A DNA stretch of 64,000 nt from Ferranicluibacter rubi (GCF_011603255.1 NZ_JAANCM010000007.1:62001-126000), one strand, 5' to 3'. Positions 1 to 9,804 are shown, counted from the first letter of the stretch. The notes: generated by a model from the letters alone, not told the origin. Program-made: numbers and translations.

Positions 1-24
1 CCTGACAGACGCTAAAACGGAAGT

Positions 25-369
25 TTAAATGAGTGTTCTCTCTCGGATCGAGGGGGCACGAAAATTGTCAATCCACGTCTGCAAGGGCTGAAAAGCCGCG
101 TTGTTGATCATGTGAACGCGACGGGTTCCGCAGGTCTGTACCAGGACCAGCTGGGCATCGCGCAGGACCTTGAGATGTTGCGAGACTCTGGGCCTGCTGA
201 TCGGAAGACGATCAGACATCTGTTTGACGGTCATCGGAGAGACCATGAGCTGTTCCAGCAGGTAGCGACGGCGTGAATCCGAAATTGCGTTGAAGAGACG
301 ATCCGTCATAAACGGGTCATCTTCAAAAATGCAGGGACAAGACGTCCTTTCACGCCGATCAGAATTCAT
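25..369 (-). CDS. ArsR-family winged-helix transcriptional regulator
   Basis: The 114-residue protein has a winged-helix core. Residues about 21-45 ([21 protein letters not shown]) match the first helix of ArsR/SmtB proteins, and '[22 protein letters not shown]' (about 54-75) is the recognition helix, followed by a wing with 'GTRRVHMIN'. No cysteine metal-site motif such as CxC lies in the recognition helix, so metal sensing is not supported. The ATG at 369 overlaps the stop of the upstream chemoreceptor gene in an ATGA junction, which argues for translational coupling. An internal ATG at 309 is an alternative start that would remove 20 weakly conserved residues. It probably regulates DNA, but its target and ligand are unknown. 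Confidence 0.85.
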   Translation of the reverse strand: MNSDRRERTSCPCIFEDDPFMTDRLFNAISDSRRRYLLEQLMVSPMTVKQMSDRLPISRPRVSQHLKVLRDAQLVLVQTCGTRRVHMINNAAFQPLQTWIDNFRAPSIRERTLI

Positions 370-2114
370 GCCATCCTTCGACGGGTCGCCACCAATCTGT
401 TGGGCGTTGCACTCTGTAAAGCGCTGGGACTGGGGGCCTGTCGCATCGCACCGGCGCCGAACGACGTCTCTTCGCTGTTTATTCCGACTTTAAACCGCGA
501 TAGCAGTTCGAAAAGCTGGCCTGCTTCCGTTGCAAGCTGGCTGGCTGCGGCGCTTGTCTCTTCGACCATGGCTGCATTCTGCTGTGTCGCTTGGTCCATG
601 GTATTGACAGCCGTGCTGATCTCCTTCAGGCCGGTTGCCTGCTCTGACGAGGCCACCACGATCGCACTGACATTGCGGTCAACTTCAACCACCTGCTCCA
701 CGATGTTCTGCAGGGAGCTCCCCGTCGATCCGACCAGAGCCACCCCGTTCTTGACGAACCCGCCCGACTTAGCGATCAGATCCTTGATCTCTTTGGCAGC
801 CACAGCCGACCTTTGGGCGAGTTCGCGAACTTCCTGAGCGACAACGGCAAAGCCCTTGCCGGCATCACCTGCACGGGCCGCTTCGACGCCGGCATTCAGC
901 GCAAGCAAGTTGGTCTGGAAGGCAATCCCGTCGATTACACCGATGATGGTTGCGATTTCCGAGGAGGACCGTTCGATATCTTCCATGGCGGAAACGGCCT
1001 GACTTACAACCAGCCCCGATTGCTCGGCATTGCCTTTGGTGCTGCGCACGAGCTGCCCGGCGTCTTTTGCACGGTGGCTGGAGTCGGCAACAGTCGTCGT
1101 GATCTGCTCAAGCGCGGCGGCCGTTTCCTCGACAGAAGCGGCCTGCTGCTCGGTGCGTCTTGCAAGGTTGTCCGATGCGGACTGGATTTCCCGAGAGGCG
1201 GACGCAATGGCTGCTGCGTTTTGGGAGACTGTCTGCATGGCAGAACAGAGGCTGGAGGAGGTCTGGTTGAAGTCGCCGCGCAGCTGCTCGAGGGCCGGTA
1301 GGAAAGGTACGGCGATCGAATGCGTCAGATCACCCTGTGAAAGCGCTTTAAGTGCAAGGCCCAACTGTTCGACGTTGTTCACCCGCTCGGTGATATCCGT
1401 TGCAAACTTGACCACCTTGAAGACTTTGCCATTCATGTCAAAGATTGGATTGTATGAGGCCTGGATAAAAACCCGCCTGCCACCTTTCCCGATGCGCATG
1501 AATTCATCGGCAATCAGCTTTCCTGAGGCAAGGTTCGACCAGAAACGCCGGTACTCATCGCTTCCAACATAAGTGGCGTCGCAGAACATGGCATGATGGC
1601 CCCCGACAATCTCGCTGGCCGAGTAGCCAAGTAAGGTGAGGAAATTATCATTGGCCGCAAGTACCTGACCTTCAGGTGTAAACTCGATCACCGCCTGAGC
1701 ACGTGAAATCGCCGCGATCTTGCCTGCGTGCTCTGCGGCTTGAAGCTTCTGCTGCGTAATATCGGTTGCGAATTTCACGACCTTGACCGGCCGGCCGCGG
1801 TGGAACACCGGGTTGTAGGACGCTTCGATCCATACTTCCTTACCGGCTTTGCCGATCCGTTTGTACTGCCTTTGATCGAACTCCCCTCGGGCGAGCTTTG
1901 CCCAGAAAGCCTGATAGTCGGGCGATGTCACCTCAACGGGATCAACAAACAGACGATGGTGCTTTCCAACGATTTCAGACAGCTCATAACCCAGCGTCTG
2001 ACAGAAATTAGCGTTAGCTGTTATGACGGTTCCGTCGATCTTGAATTCGATAATAGCTTGCGAACGTTGAAGAGCATCCAATATTGCTCCCGCTCCGAAA
2101 TTCACGCCAAACAT
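366..2114 (-). CDS. Methyl-accepting chemotaxis protein with two PAS domains, apparently soluble
   Basis: This 582-residue receptor lacks any hydrophobic membrane segment. Two tandem PAS domains (about 15-120 and 138-242) share the same pattern, including '[11 protein letters not shown]' and '[12 protein letters not shown]', and each ends in 'VVKFATDIT'. A signalling domain (about 300-545) follows, with the conserved hairpin tip '[20 protein letters not shown]'. The PAS pair probably senses an internal cue such as redox state or a small ligand, and the tip couples to CheA/CheW. No other che gene is present here. The gene overlaps the downstream ArsR regulator by 4 bp, an unusual partner. No C-terminal CheR-tethering pentapeptide is seen. 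Confidence 0.93.
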   Translation of the reverse strand: MFGVNFGAGAILDALQRSQAIIEFKIDGTVITANANFCQTLGYELSEIVGKHHRLFVDPVEVTSPDYQAFWAKLARGEFDQRQYKRIGKAGKEVWIEASYNPVFHRGRPVKVVKFATDITQQKLQAAEHAGKIAAISRAQAVIEFTPEGQVLAANDNFLTLLGYSASEIVGGHHAMFCDATYVGSDEYRRFWSNLASGKLIADEFMRIGKGGRRVFIQASYNPIFDMNGKVFKVVKFATDITERVNNVEQLGLALKALSQGDLTHSIAVPFLPALEQLRGDFNQTSSSLCSAMQTVSQNAAAIASASREIQSASDNLARRTEQQAASVEETAAALEQITTTVADSSHRAKDAGQLVRSTKGNAEQSGLVVSQAVSAMEDIERSSSEIATIIGVIDGIAFQTNLLALNAGVEAARAGDAGKGFAVVAQEVRELAQRSAVAAKEIKDLIAKSGGFVKNGVALVGSTGSSLQNIVEQVVEVDRNVSAIVVASSEQATGLKEISTAVNTMDQATQQNAAMVEETSAAASQLATEAGQLFELLSRFKVGINSEETSFGAGAMRQAPSPSALQSATPNRLVATRRRMA

Positions 2115-2294
2115 GCAGATCTCCCCTCAGCTGGCAATAAGGCATCCGCAAGATCGTGTGATCTGCCGTGCGGAAAGGTATGCCTGCACACTAAAAGTGG
2201 GGTCAAAAATTGAGAATATGTAAATGATAGAAGATACTAACGTAATTATGCGGAATTCAGATCTCCGTTGCGTACCAGTGACCTTCTCGCCAAT
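2115..2294. other. Intergenic region upstream of the chemoreceptor gene
   Basis: This 180-bp AT-richer stretch separates the chemoreceptor start from the end of the AraC-type gene. It must hold the chemoreceptor promoter (minus strand). I see no clear palindrome or terminator. The string AAAGTGGGGTCAAAA near 2194-2208 resembles sequences found at some insertion-sequence ends, but no partner copy is visible. Confidence 0.4.
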
Positions 2295-3239
2295 TTAACG
2301 CCGGCTTCCCTCTCGAAAAAGGTTGCCGGGCTTCTCACCGAACTCGGCAAAGAAGAGTCGGGCAAACTCTCCAGAGGAGTGGAACCCCCATCTCCGCGCA
2401 ATCTCTCCGACCCCCGGCCCCTGGCCTGATTTCAGATCAGCATAGGCACGCTTGAGCCGTATCCGTCTAAGGTAGTGCTGGGGGGTGGTCTCCAATCGCT
2501 CCCGGAATGTCAGCTGAAGCGATCGTATGCTAAGCCCCGAGGCAACAGCCACATCCGTCGTTGTAATCGGCAGATGGGCATTGGCGTCCATGAACTCCAT
2601 GGCCCGACGGACCAGTCGGGGCAACTCGATGGATCCATGCAGCAACGCCGTTGAATAGGAATGCCGGGCGCCGTATAAGATTGTGTTGATCAAGGCGTCC
2701 TGGAGATTAGCAATCACGAGCGGGTTCCCAGCCAGTCCGCCGTGTTCGGACAGCCCCATCTGCAACGTGTAGCAGATGTTCTCGCAGGCGATGTGGAGGG
2801 GTAGGGACATCCCGCCTGGAGCGAAGGCGATACGGGCAACATGTTCCTCACCAAGCCGGTCAGAAACCGCTTTCAACAATGTGGTAGCCTCGATGCTGAC
2901 GCCTGTCTGAGACGACATAGGCAGTGTGGATTTCCCATCCGAAGCCCTGCGATCGACCACAAAGGTAGATTGAACATTCAGGCCTCTGATCCGCAAGGGG
3001 TCATCGAGGTCGACGGTTCGGCGCTGGACGGCGAAAACGAAATCATCCAAGGCGCGGATATATCGGGCATGGTATCCCGTGATCGACGCAAATCCGAAGA
3101 TCGTCAGGCCGCCGGTTTGCTCGATCCGACCTTTGATATGGAATTTGCCCTTCTCCATAGGCTCAAGATTGACAGGGGCTGCAAGCCTCCTGATGCTATC
3201 ATTTGCCTGGTCATTGTCGAAAAATTCAAACTGCGACAT
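2295..3239 (-). CDS. AraC-family transcriptional regulator
   Basis: The protein has 314 residues. The C-terminal third (about 210-310) is an AraC-type double helix-turn-helix, seen in 'TTTDVAVASGLSIRSLQLTFRERLETTPQHYLRRIRL' and 'VGEIARRWGFHSSGEFARLFFAEFGEKP'. The first 200 residues look like a cupin-type ligand or dimerisation domain of the kind found in regulators of aromatic or amine catabolism. The gene stands alone, with the chemoreceptor downstream and the sensor kinase divergent, so no target operon is obvious. The start is the ATG at 3239. Confidence 0.85.
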   Translation of the reverse strand: MSQFEFFDNDQANDSIRRLAAPVNLEPMEKGKFHIKGRIEQTGGLTIFGFASITGYHARYIRALDDFVFAVQRRTVDLDDPLRIRGLNVQSTFVVDRRASDGKSTLPMSSQTGVSIEATTLLKAVSDRLGEEHVARIAFAPGGMSLPLHIACENICYTLQMGLSEHGGLAGNPLVIANLQDALINTILYGARHSYSTALLHGSIELPRLVRRAMEFMDANAHLPITTTDVAVASGLSIRSLQLTFRERLETTPQHYLRRIRLKRAYADLKSGQGPGVGEIARRWGFHSSGEFARLFFAEFGEKPGNLFREGSRR

Positions 3240-3469
3240 AACGGATTACCTCTATTTTTACTAACATAACATAGAACGGGTTTCCGCATTGCAATCGCTA
3301 TGTTTACCGTGGCTTAAATTGGCGCTTCGAATGACTGGCCTGGTGCCGGTTTTGTTTCAGCTGCGGCAGGGGTAGAAATGCCGTCAATGTTTCTCGATTT
3401 GGGACGTCTGCCATTCGACCTTCGCCAACGACAGCCATAGGTCCCACACGTGAGCGAGCACAGACCATC

Positions 3470-4849
3470 TTGGTAGCGGTTCCTCTCTCCCTTCGACGTC
3501 TTGGCGCCGAGCTAAGTCTTGCCTGGCAATTTGCGATCGCGGGACTGATCGTCCTGATGGCCGGCATGGCGGCCATCGGGCTCTGGGTCACGGCGAATAT
3601 CGAAATGGCGATCGTGCAGAACCGGGCTGATGCGACGGCACTGTTTGTGGACAGCATCGTATCGCCGCTTTCCCAAACACTGGCGCATCAGAGTGCGCTC
3701 GATCCCCCCGCGCAGAAAAACCTGCTGGCGGCAGTCGAGACCGGGCCGTTGTCCGAACGCTTCTTCTCGTTCAAGATCTGGACGCCGGAGGGAGACGTCG
3801 CCTTCAGCAGCGATCCGGGGCTGGTCGGACAGCGGTTCGCTCTCCAGCCGGAAATGCTCGCCGCGCTGAACGGTGAGGTGGTGGCGGCGTTCGACGAGAT
3901 GGCCGGCGCAGAGCACCTTGTCGAGCGGGATAGCGGCCAGGAGCTTCTGGAAATTCACAGCCCTATCCGCGATGCCGGAACCGGCCGGATCATCGGCGTT
4001 GCGGAATTCTACAGGCCCTCGGCGGATATCCGGGAGGCTCTTTCCCGCGCCCGCCTTCGGAGCTGGCTGGTGGTTGCCGGCGTGACCATCGCCATGCTGG
4101 CGCTTCTGTTCGTCATCGTCGCGCGCGGCAGCAACCGTATTGACCGCCAGCGCCGGCGGCTCGACGATCAGGTGGAACATCTCTCGCAACTGCTGGCCGC
4201 CAATACGACGCTGCGCAACGCGGTGGACGAGGCTGCTCAACGTGCGGTGACCCTCAACGAGCGCTACCTCCGCCGCATCTCCGCGGATCTCCATGACGGA
4301 CCTGCCCAGCTTCTCGCTTTTGCCGTCCTGCGGCTGGAGGCCATCCGCAAGGGCAAGGGGCGCCCCGACGATGAAACGCTTGTTCGCCGCTCCATCGATG
4401 ATGCCATTGCCGAAATCCGAAGCCTTTGCCAGGATCTGCGGCTCCCGGAACTGGAAGGCTTGTCGGGTCGGGAGGTCGCACTGCGCGCCATAAAGGCGCA
4501 TGCGTTCCACTCGGGCGCGACAGTCGAGTCGGCGCTTGCCGATGTCGCGGTAGAAACGCAGGGTGCCAAGATCTGCCTCTACCGCTTCCTGCAGGAAACC
4601 TTAAGCAATGCAACACGGCACGCTGGTGCAAGCCGTATCAAGGCCGAGCTTTCTCCCCATGACACCGGCATCATGGCCTGCGTCGAAGACGACGGCATCG
4701 GTTTTTCCAGCGAGCCGGACCCGGATCGGCCGGGGCTCGGTCTGGCCGGCCTGAGAGAACGGATCATAAGTCTCGGCGGACGCATGGAGATCACCCCGGC
4801 ATCGAACGGCATGCCTTCGGGAACATTGGTCAGGATGTTCCTGCCATGA
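3470..4849 (+). CDS. Sensor histidine kinase of the NarL/LuxR-partner class (HisKA_3)
   Basis: The 459-residue membrane kinase has a first transmembrane helix at about 20-42, a periplasmic sensor region, and a second helix at about 195-217. A short coiled coil precedes the HisKA_3 motif 'RRISADLHDGPAQLLAF', with the phosphoacceptor His near residue 275. The ATP-binding domain carries 'ETLSNATRHAG' (N box), 'VEDDGIGF' (G1) and 'GLGLAGLRERI' (G2). The reading frame begins with a TTG at 3470; there is no good ATG upstream of the first membrane helix, so the start is uncertain. The stop overlaps the start of the response regulator (ATGA), so the two form an operon. The stimulus is unknown. The neighbouring iron importer is a possible target. 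Confidence 0.88.
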   Translation: MVAVPLSLRRLGAELSLAWQFAIAGLIVLMAGMAAIGLWVTANIEMAIVQNRADATALFVDSIVSPLSQTLAHQSALDPPAQKNLLAAVETGPLSERFFSFKIWTPEGDVAFSSDPGLVGQRFALQPEMLAALNGEVVAAFDEMAGAEHLVERDSGQELLEIHSPIRDAGTGRIIGVAEFYRPSADIREALSRARLRSWLVVAGVTIAMLALLFVIVARGSNRIDRQRRRLDDQVEHLSQLLAANTTLRNAVDEAAQRAVTLNERYLRRISADLHDGPAQLLAFAVLRLEAIRKGKGRPDDETLVRRSIDDAIAEIRSLCQDLRLPELEGLSGREVALRAIKAHAFHSGATVESALADVAVETQGAKICLYRFLQETLSNATRHAGASRIKAELSPHDTGIMACVEDDGIGFSSEPDPDRPGLGLAGLRERIISLGGRMEITPASNGMPSGTLVRMFLP

Positions 4850-5532
4850 GAGGCACTGCAATAGAGACAGGCGCGCTTCGCGTCGCCATCGTCGATGACC
4901 ACCCGATGTTCCGCATGGGTGTTGTTCGCGGTCTGGAAGACGAGGCCGGCATTGAGATCGTCGGAGAGGGCGCCAGCGCAGACGACGCCATTGCGCTCTT
5001 TCGGACGCACAGACCCGACATCAGTCTGCTCGATCTTTCGATGCCGGGAGGCGGCCATGCCGCCATTCGCGCCATTCGCCAGATCGACCCGAACGCCTTG
5101 ATCGTCATCCTTACGGCGTCCGCCGGAGAAACGGACGTTGTTGATGCGCTCTCGGCCGGAGCCAGCGGCTACGTGCTCAAGGGTGTGGAGGTCGACGAAT
5201 TGCATCGGGTGCTGCGCAGCGTTGCGAACGGGAAGACCTGCGTGCCGGAAAGCGTAGCTCTCCGCACTCCGGCTAGAGCGCAGGTCACTGCGTTACGTGC
5301 CGATACAGACCTCCCTGCTGCTGACGCGATGCCCAAACTGACTCCGCGGGAAGAGCAGATTTTGTCGCTCGTCGCAGAAGGGCACAGCAACAAGGAGGTC
5401 GGGCGTCTGCTGGTTCTCCAGGAAAAGTCGATCAAACACGTGATGACCCGCATCCTCAGGAAGCTGCGGGCGCGCAACAGAACAGAAGCTGCGATGGTCC
5501 TGCGCGACTGGCAGCAGGGCGGAAAGCTGTGA
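4846..5532 (+). CDS. Response regulator, NarL/LuxR family
   Basis: The protein has 228 residues. The receiver domain (about 11-125) has the acidic pair D17-D18 and the phosphoacceptor D63 in 'SLLDLSMPGG'. The C-terminal LuxR-type helix-turn-helix (about 164-215) reads 'LTPREEQILSLVAEGHSNKEVGRLL'. It is the evident partner of the kinase, whose gene it overlaps by 4 bp. The iron(III)-type transporter genes start 310 bp downstream on the same strand, so they may be controlled by this pair, but nothing in the sequence proves it. Confidence 0.92.
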   Translation: MRGTAIETGALRVAIVDDHPMFRMGVVRGLEDEAGIEIVGEGASADDAIALFRTHRPDISLLDLSMPGGGHAAIRAIRQIDPNALIVILTASAGETDVVDALSAGASGYVLKGVEVDELHRVLRSVANGKTCVPESVALRTPARAQVTALRADTDLPAADAMPKLTPREEQILSLVAEGHSNKEVGRLLVLQEKSIKHVMTRILRKLRARNRTEAAMVLRDWQQGGKL

Positions 5533-5842
5533 ACGAAGCAGCATCGTATCCATGGACGCGTGCCTGATAAAGCGACAGGTGCGCCATGAATGTGTCGAGA
5601 TGCAGCGGCGTCTCGGCACTGGCCCCGCCATTCTCTCCCGACGTGGAGACGTCGCTCGTCGCCGTTCCCACGGAATTGTCCCGCAGGCTTCCCGATACGG
5701 ACCTTGGTCCGCATGGATCGGGTCTGCTCATCTGTTTAAGTGGAGTGATCGAGAACAGATTAAGCCTGGCCGGGCCGTCCCTATCGAAGCATCGCAGGAA
5801 GTCGCCTAGCGGCTCTCCCGAACCTTATCCAAGGAGCACTCC
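5533..5842. other. Intergenic region before the iron-importer operon
   Basis: This 310-bp stretch must contain the promoter of the fbp-type operon. Short open frames exist in it but none has a convincing start or family signature. I looked for a RirA/Fur-like or Irr-like palindrome and found none I would defend. The ribosome-binding site of the next gene (AAGGAGC, about 5831-5837) lies at its end. Confidence 0.4.
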
Positions 5843-6865
5843 ATGCACGCGCATTCCTTCCTCACCGCGACCGCCGTCGCCACCCTCCTGGCGCTGTCTC
5901 CCTCGATCTCCGCGGCTGCCGACCTGAATGTCTACACGACCCGCGAACCCGCGCTGATCGCCCCGCTTCTCGAAGCCTTCACGGCAGCGACAGGGACGAA
6001 GGTCAATACTGTGTTCCTCAAGGACGGCCTTGCCGAACGCGTGGCGTCCGAAGGCGAAAGCTCGCCCGCCGATATCTTGATGACCGTCGATGCCGGCAAC
6101 CTCGTCGATCTGGCTGAACGGGGCGTCACACAGGCCGTCGATTCCGACGTGCTGACCGCCGCCGTTCCCGCGCAGCTGCGTGATGCCAAGGGGCACTGGT
6201 TCGGCCTGTCCATGCGTGGCCGCGTGCTCTACGCCGCCAAGGACCTGGACCTGACGACCTTCCATTACGAGGATCTCGCCGACCCGAAGTACAAGGGCAA
6301 GGTCTGCATCCGTTCGGGCCAGCATCCCTACAACACCGCTCTGTTTGCCGATTACATCGCCCATCATGGCGCGGTCGAAACCGAGGCATGGCTTTCGGGC
6401 GTCAAGAACAATCTTGCCCGCAAGGCCGCCGGTGGCGACCGCGATGTCGCCAAGGATATTCTTGGCGGAATTTGCGATATCGGCATCGCCAACACCTACT
6501 ATGTCGGCCTGATGACGTCGGGCAAGGGTGGCGAGGAGCAGGCGAAATGGGTGCAGGCGATCAAGGTCGTACTGCCCACGTTCAAGGATGGCGGCACCCA
6601 GGTCAACATCAGCGGCGCAGCCGTCGCCAAGCATGCCCCCAACAAGGCCGAGGCTGTGAAGCTGCTGGAATACCTCGTTTCCGATGATGCGCAAAAGATC
6701 TACGCACAGGCGAACTATGAGTATCCCGTCAAAGCCGGCGTTGCCGTCGATCCTATCATCGCCGCGTTTGGTCCCCTGACGATCGACAAGACACCGTTGT
6801 CCGAGATCGTCGACCACCGTAAGGAAGCAAGCGCACTGGTCGACAAGGTCGGCTTCGACAACTGA
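5843..6865 (+). CDS. fbpA: Iron(III) ABC transporter substrate-binding protein
   Basis: This 340-residue periplasmic binding protein starts with a Sec signal peptide (hydrophobic 'ATAVATLLALSPSISAAA', cleavage near residue 23). The mature part begins 'DLNVYTTREPALIAPLLEAFTAATG', typical of the FbpA/AfuA/FutA class, and the C-terminal 'QANYEYPVKAGVA' contains the tyrosines that coordinate ferric iron in that class. It should deliver Fe(III) to the FbpB-type permease encoded next. A strong hairpin follows the gene, a common way to make the binding protein in excess over the membrane components. Other small solutes bound by this superfamily cannot be excluded. Confidence 0.88.
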   Translation: MHAHSFLTATAVATLLALSPSISAAADLNVYTTREPALIAPLLEAFTAATGTKVNTVFLKDGLAERVASEGESSPADILMTVDAGNLVDLAERGVTQAVDSDVLTAAVPAQLRDAKGHWFGLSMRGRVLYAAKDLDLTTFHYEDLADPKYKGKVCIRSGQHPYNTALFADYIAHHGAVETEAWLSGVKNNLARKAAGGDRDVAKDILGGICDIGIANTYYVGLMTSGKGGEEQAKWVQAIKVVLPTFKDGGTQVNISGAAVAKHAPNKAEAVKLLEYLVSDDAQKIYAQANYEYPVKAGVAVDPIIAAFGPLTIDKTPLSEIVDHRKEASALVDKVGFDN

Positions 6866-6870
6866 CCCGC

Positions 6871-6900
6871 GAAGACGGCGCTCATGCGGGCGCCGTCTTC
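6871..6900 (+). terminator. Intra-operon hairpin after the binding-protein gene
   Basis: A perfect 11-bp inverted repeat (GAAGACGGCGC, 6871-6881, and its complement at 6890-6900) encloses an 8-nt loop. It begins 5 bp after the fbpA stop and ends 20 bp before the permease start. It has no T run, so partial attenuation or mRNA 3'-end protection is more likely than full termination. Confidence 0.7.
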
Positions 6901-6920
6901 CGATACCCCTGGATACCGCG

Positions 6921-8639
6921 ATGCCCGCCAGTTCACCGGCCGCCGGCCTTCTCAGACGTTCCGGCAGGCGCTGGCTGGCCTGCGCCGGTATCGTCGCGCT
7001 TGTCGTCGCGCTTGTCGTCGCGCTGCCGTTCGCAGGGCTCGCACTCGAAGCGCTGAAGGGATCTCCCGGGCTTTGGGCGCATCTGGTATCGAGCATCCTG
7101 CCGGTGGCGTTGGTGGATACGGTGATTCTTCTTGCCGGCGTCGGCCTTGTCACCGCCACGCTGGGCACCGCCGCTGCCTGGCTCGTCACGGCCTACGCCT
7201 TTCCCGGGCGGCGTGTGCTCGAAGGGGCGCTGCTCCTGCCGCTCGCGGTGCCCACCTACATCATCGCCTATGCCTATCTCGACATTCTCCACCCGATCGG
7301 CCCGGTCCAAGGCGCCGTCCGCTGGATGCTGGGTTATGAAAGCCCTCGGCAGTTCCGCCTTCCAGATATCCGATCCATGGCAGGCTGCATTCTGCTTCTC
7401 GGTTTCGTCCTGTATCCCTATGTCTATATTCCGACGCGGGCGATGTTTCTGACGCAGCCCGGCAATCTGATCGATGCCGCCCGAACGCTCGGGATATCGA
7501 GGCGTGCCGTTTTCTGGCGTGTTGCCCTGCCCATGGCACGGCCTGCCGTGGCCGTTGGCATCGCGCTGGCGTTGATGGAAACCTTGAACGATGTGGGGGC
7601 GGCCGAGTTTCTCGGCGTGCGAACGATGACGGTGTCGATCTACACGACGTGGATCACCCGCACAGACCTGCCCGGGGCTGCGCAGATTGCGCTCATGCTG
7701 CTTCTTATCGTCGTCGGGCTGGTAGCGCTCGAGCGATGGGCCCGGCGCAGGCAGGGCTACGCCGTCGATACGCGGCGCAACCACGGCATGACACCGGTTT
7801 CGGTCGCACCGTCGAAGGGCGTGCTGCTGCTTGCCGCCGGGCTTGTGCCTGTGCTGCTCGGTTTCGTTGCGCCCGCCATCTACCTCGCAATAGAAGCGTG
7901 GAAACGCTACCAGTTCGCGTCGCTCTCCGCTCGCCTCCTCCATGAGGCCGTCAACACGATCGTCATTGCAACGCTGGCGACGGCCGTGACGATCACGCTG
8001 GGACTTCTCATTGCTTATGCGGCGCGCCTGCGCCCGGACACCGGCTGGCTCCTGCGCGTGTCCACCCTCGGCTATGCCGCCCCGGGCACTGTCGTTGCCA
8101 TCGGCGTTCTGATCGTGCTCGGCAGTGCCGACCAGCTTATCGACCGCGCTGCGCTCCAGTGGGTCGGCATCTCCACCGGCCTCGTGTTCCTGGGTTCCGG
8201 CGCTGCCGTGGTCTATGCCCTGACCGTGCGGTTCCTGGCCATCTCGGCCGGAGGCATCGAAGCAGGGCTTTCGCGCATCCCGCTTTCGCTCGACCATGCC
8301 GCCCGCACGCTCGGGCAGTCGCCTTCGGGAACGTTCCGGCATGTTCACCTACCGCTGTCGAAGACAGCCATAGCGGCCGCCGCGCTGCTGGTCTTCGTCG
8401 ATTGCGTCAAGGAACTGCCGGCTACGCTCCTACTGCGTCCGCTCAATGTCGAAACCTTCGCGACTCATCTCTATGGCGAGGCCGCGCGCGGCACCTATGA
8501 GGAAGCCTCTATCGCAGCGCTCGCAATCGTCGCCATCTCTGTCCTGCCTGTTGTCTTCCTGTCCCGCGTCGGTGTCGCGGGGTCGGCATCATCGACGTCG
8601 GCGCGAAAAAATGAAACGATCGAGGATACGCGAACATGA
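6921..8639 (+). CDS. fbpB: Iron(III) ABC transporter permease, double-domain FbpB type
   Basis: The 572-residue inner-membrane protein contains two binding-protein-dependent permease domains in tandem, each with several hydrophobic helices. EAA-type coupling motifs are visible in 'DAARTLGISRRAVFWRVALPMARPA' (first half) and 'DHAARTLGQSPSGTFRHVHLPLSKTA' (second half). This fused arrangement is characteristic of FbpB/SfuB/CysT-like ferric permeases. It should form the pore for the FbpA-type binding protein. The stop overlaps the ATPase gene start (ATGA, 8636-8639). Confidence 0.9.
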   Translation: MPASSPAAGLLRRSGRRWLACAGIVALVVALVVALPFAGLALEALKGSPGLWAHLVSSILPVALVDTVILLAGVGLVTATLGTAAAWLVTAYAFPGRRVLEGALLLPLAVPTYIIAYAYLDILHPIGPVQGAVRWMLGYESPRQFRLPDIRSMAGCILLLGFVLYPYVYIPTRAMFLTQPGNLIDAARTLGISRRAVFWRVALPMARPAVAVGIALALMETLNDVGAAEFLGVRTMTVSIYTTWITRTDLPGAAQIALMLLLIVVGLVALERWARRRQGYAVDTRRNHGMTPVSVAPSKGVLLLAAGLVPVLLGFVAPAIYLAIEAWKRYQFASLSARLLHEAVNTIVIATLATAVTITLGLLIAYAARLRPDTGWLLRVSTLGYAAPGTVVAIGVLIVLGSADQLIDRAALQWVGISTGLVFLGSGAAVVYALTVRFLAISAGGIEAGLSRIPLSLDHAARTLGQSPSGTFRHVHLPLSKTAIAAAALLVFVDCVKELPATLLLRPLNVETFATHLYGEAARGTYEEASIAALAIVAISVLPVVFLSRVGVAGSASSTSARKNETIEDTRT

Positions 8640-9667
8640 CGGAACCGGCCGTGCGGCTGAAAAAGGCGATACGCAGGTTCGGGAGCACCACTGCCCTCGA
8701 TAATCTGTCGCTCGATATCCACCAAGGAGAGATCCTGTCGCTCGTTGGGCCCTCCGGCTGCGGCAAATCGACGCTTCTTCGTGTCATCGCCGGCGTGGAA
8801 ACGCTCGATTCCGGGCATGTCTTCCTCAGTGGACGCCCCGTTGATGGTGATGGTTTCATCGAGCCTGAAGCCCGCAACGTTGGCTTCATGTTCCAAGACT
8901 ACGCGCTTTTCCCGCATCTGAGCGTTCGTGACAACGTCCTTTTCGGCCTGAAGAAACGCAGGCGTACCGAGGCGGCAGCCCGCGCAGAAGATCTGCTCGG
9001 CCGGCTCGGTATCGCGCATCTGGCCGCCAGGTTTCCCCATGCGTTGTCCGGCGGAGAGCAGCAACGGGTAGCGCTTGCCCGGGCGCTGGCTCCCGAGCCC
9101 GGCATCATCCTTATGGACGAGCCGTTCAGCAACCTCGACCAGGGTCTGCGCCAGCGCGTAAGGGACGAAACCCTGTCAGTCCTGCGCGCCTCCGGAACCA
9201 CCGTTATCATGGTGACGCATGATCCGCAGGAGGCTCTGTCGGCTGGAGACCGCGTTGTGCTGATGCGCGGGGGCGCGATCGTGCAGGTGGGAACGGCCTA
9301 CGATCTCTACGACCGGCCGTTCGATGCCTATGCGGCGGCGTTCTTCTGCGCGCTGAATGCGGTACCCGGCCTCTTGCGCGACGGCAGGGTGGAAACCCCT
9401 CTTGGAACCTTCGCCGCGCCGCCTGCTCTGGCGCCGGAGGACGCGACGACGCTCTATATACGACCGGATGCGATCAACATTTCAACAAGTCCCGGGGCCA
9501 TCCGAGCACGCATTCGGCGACGCGTCTTTCTCGGGGCAACAGAGCATGTCATGCTTCACGTCGAAGGTCTTGACCAACCGTTGACCTGCGCAACCTCAGC
9601 CCGCCTGCCCGAGGATGCAGACGTCGTTTTTATCTCGGTCTCGCCTGAAAAGGTCCTGATCTTCTGA
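8636..9667 (+). CDS. fbpC: Iron(III) ABC transporter ATP-binding protein
   Basis: The 343-residue ATPase shows Walker A 'GPSGCGKSTLL', signature 'LSGGEQQRVALARAL', Walker B 'IILMDEPFSNLD' and the H-loop 'VTHDPQEA'. A C-terminal regulatory (TOBE-like) domain of about 100 residues follows, as in FbpC/PotA-type ATPases. It energises the preceding permease and is the last gene of the operon. The region after it (9668-9804) shows no strong terminator. Confidence 0.9.
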   Translation: MTEPAVRLKKAIRRFGSTTALDNLSLDIHQGEILSLVGPSGCGKSTLLRVIAGVETLDSGHVFLSGRPVDGDGFIEPEARNVGFMFQDYALFPHLSVRDNVLFGLKKRRRTEAAARAEDLLGRLGIAHLAARFPHALSGGEQQRVALARALAPEPGIILMDEPFSNLDQGLRQRVRDETLSVLRASGTTVIMVTHDPQEALSAGDRVVLMRGGAIVQVGTAYDLYDRPFDAYAAAFFCALNAVPGLLRDGRVETPLGTFAAPPALAPEDATTLYIRPDAINISTSPGAIRARIRRRVFLGATEHVMLHVEGLDQPLTCATSARLPEDADVVFISVSPEKVLIF

Positions 9668-9804
9668 TACGGCTCAGGCCATTCTTCCATTTTCCGACCA
9701 CTGCTCAGTCACTGCCAAAACCCATGGAATCGCGGCCAGAAACGAATTGCCGCAATCTAAAACTGCCTGACAGCATGCTCGATTGATGGATTGATAAGAG
9801 GGAA

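Noticed and set aside
2190-2215. AAAGTGGGGTCAAAA as an insertion-sequence end
   Set aside because: It resembles some IS termini, but no second end, transposase or target duplication is visible nearby.
5533-5842. Iron-responsive (RirA/Irr/Fur) box before fbpA
   Set aside because: I looked for the known palindromes and found no match I could support.
5825-8348. Long minus-strand frames opposite fbpA and fbpB
   Set aside because: They are antisense to well-supported transporter genes, have Arg/His/Asp-rich composition without domains and follow from high-GC codon bias.
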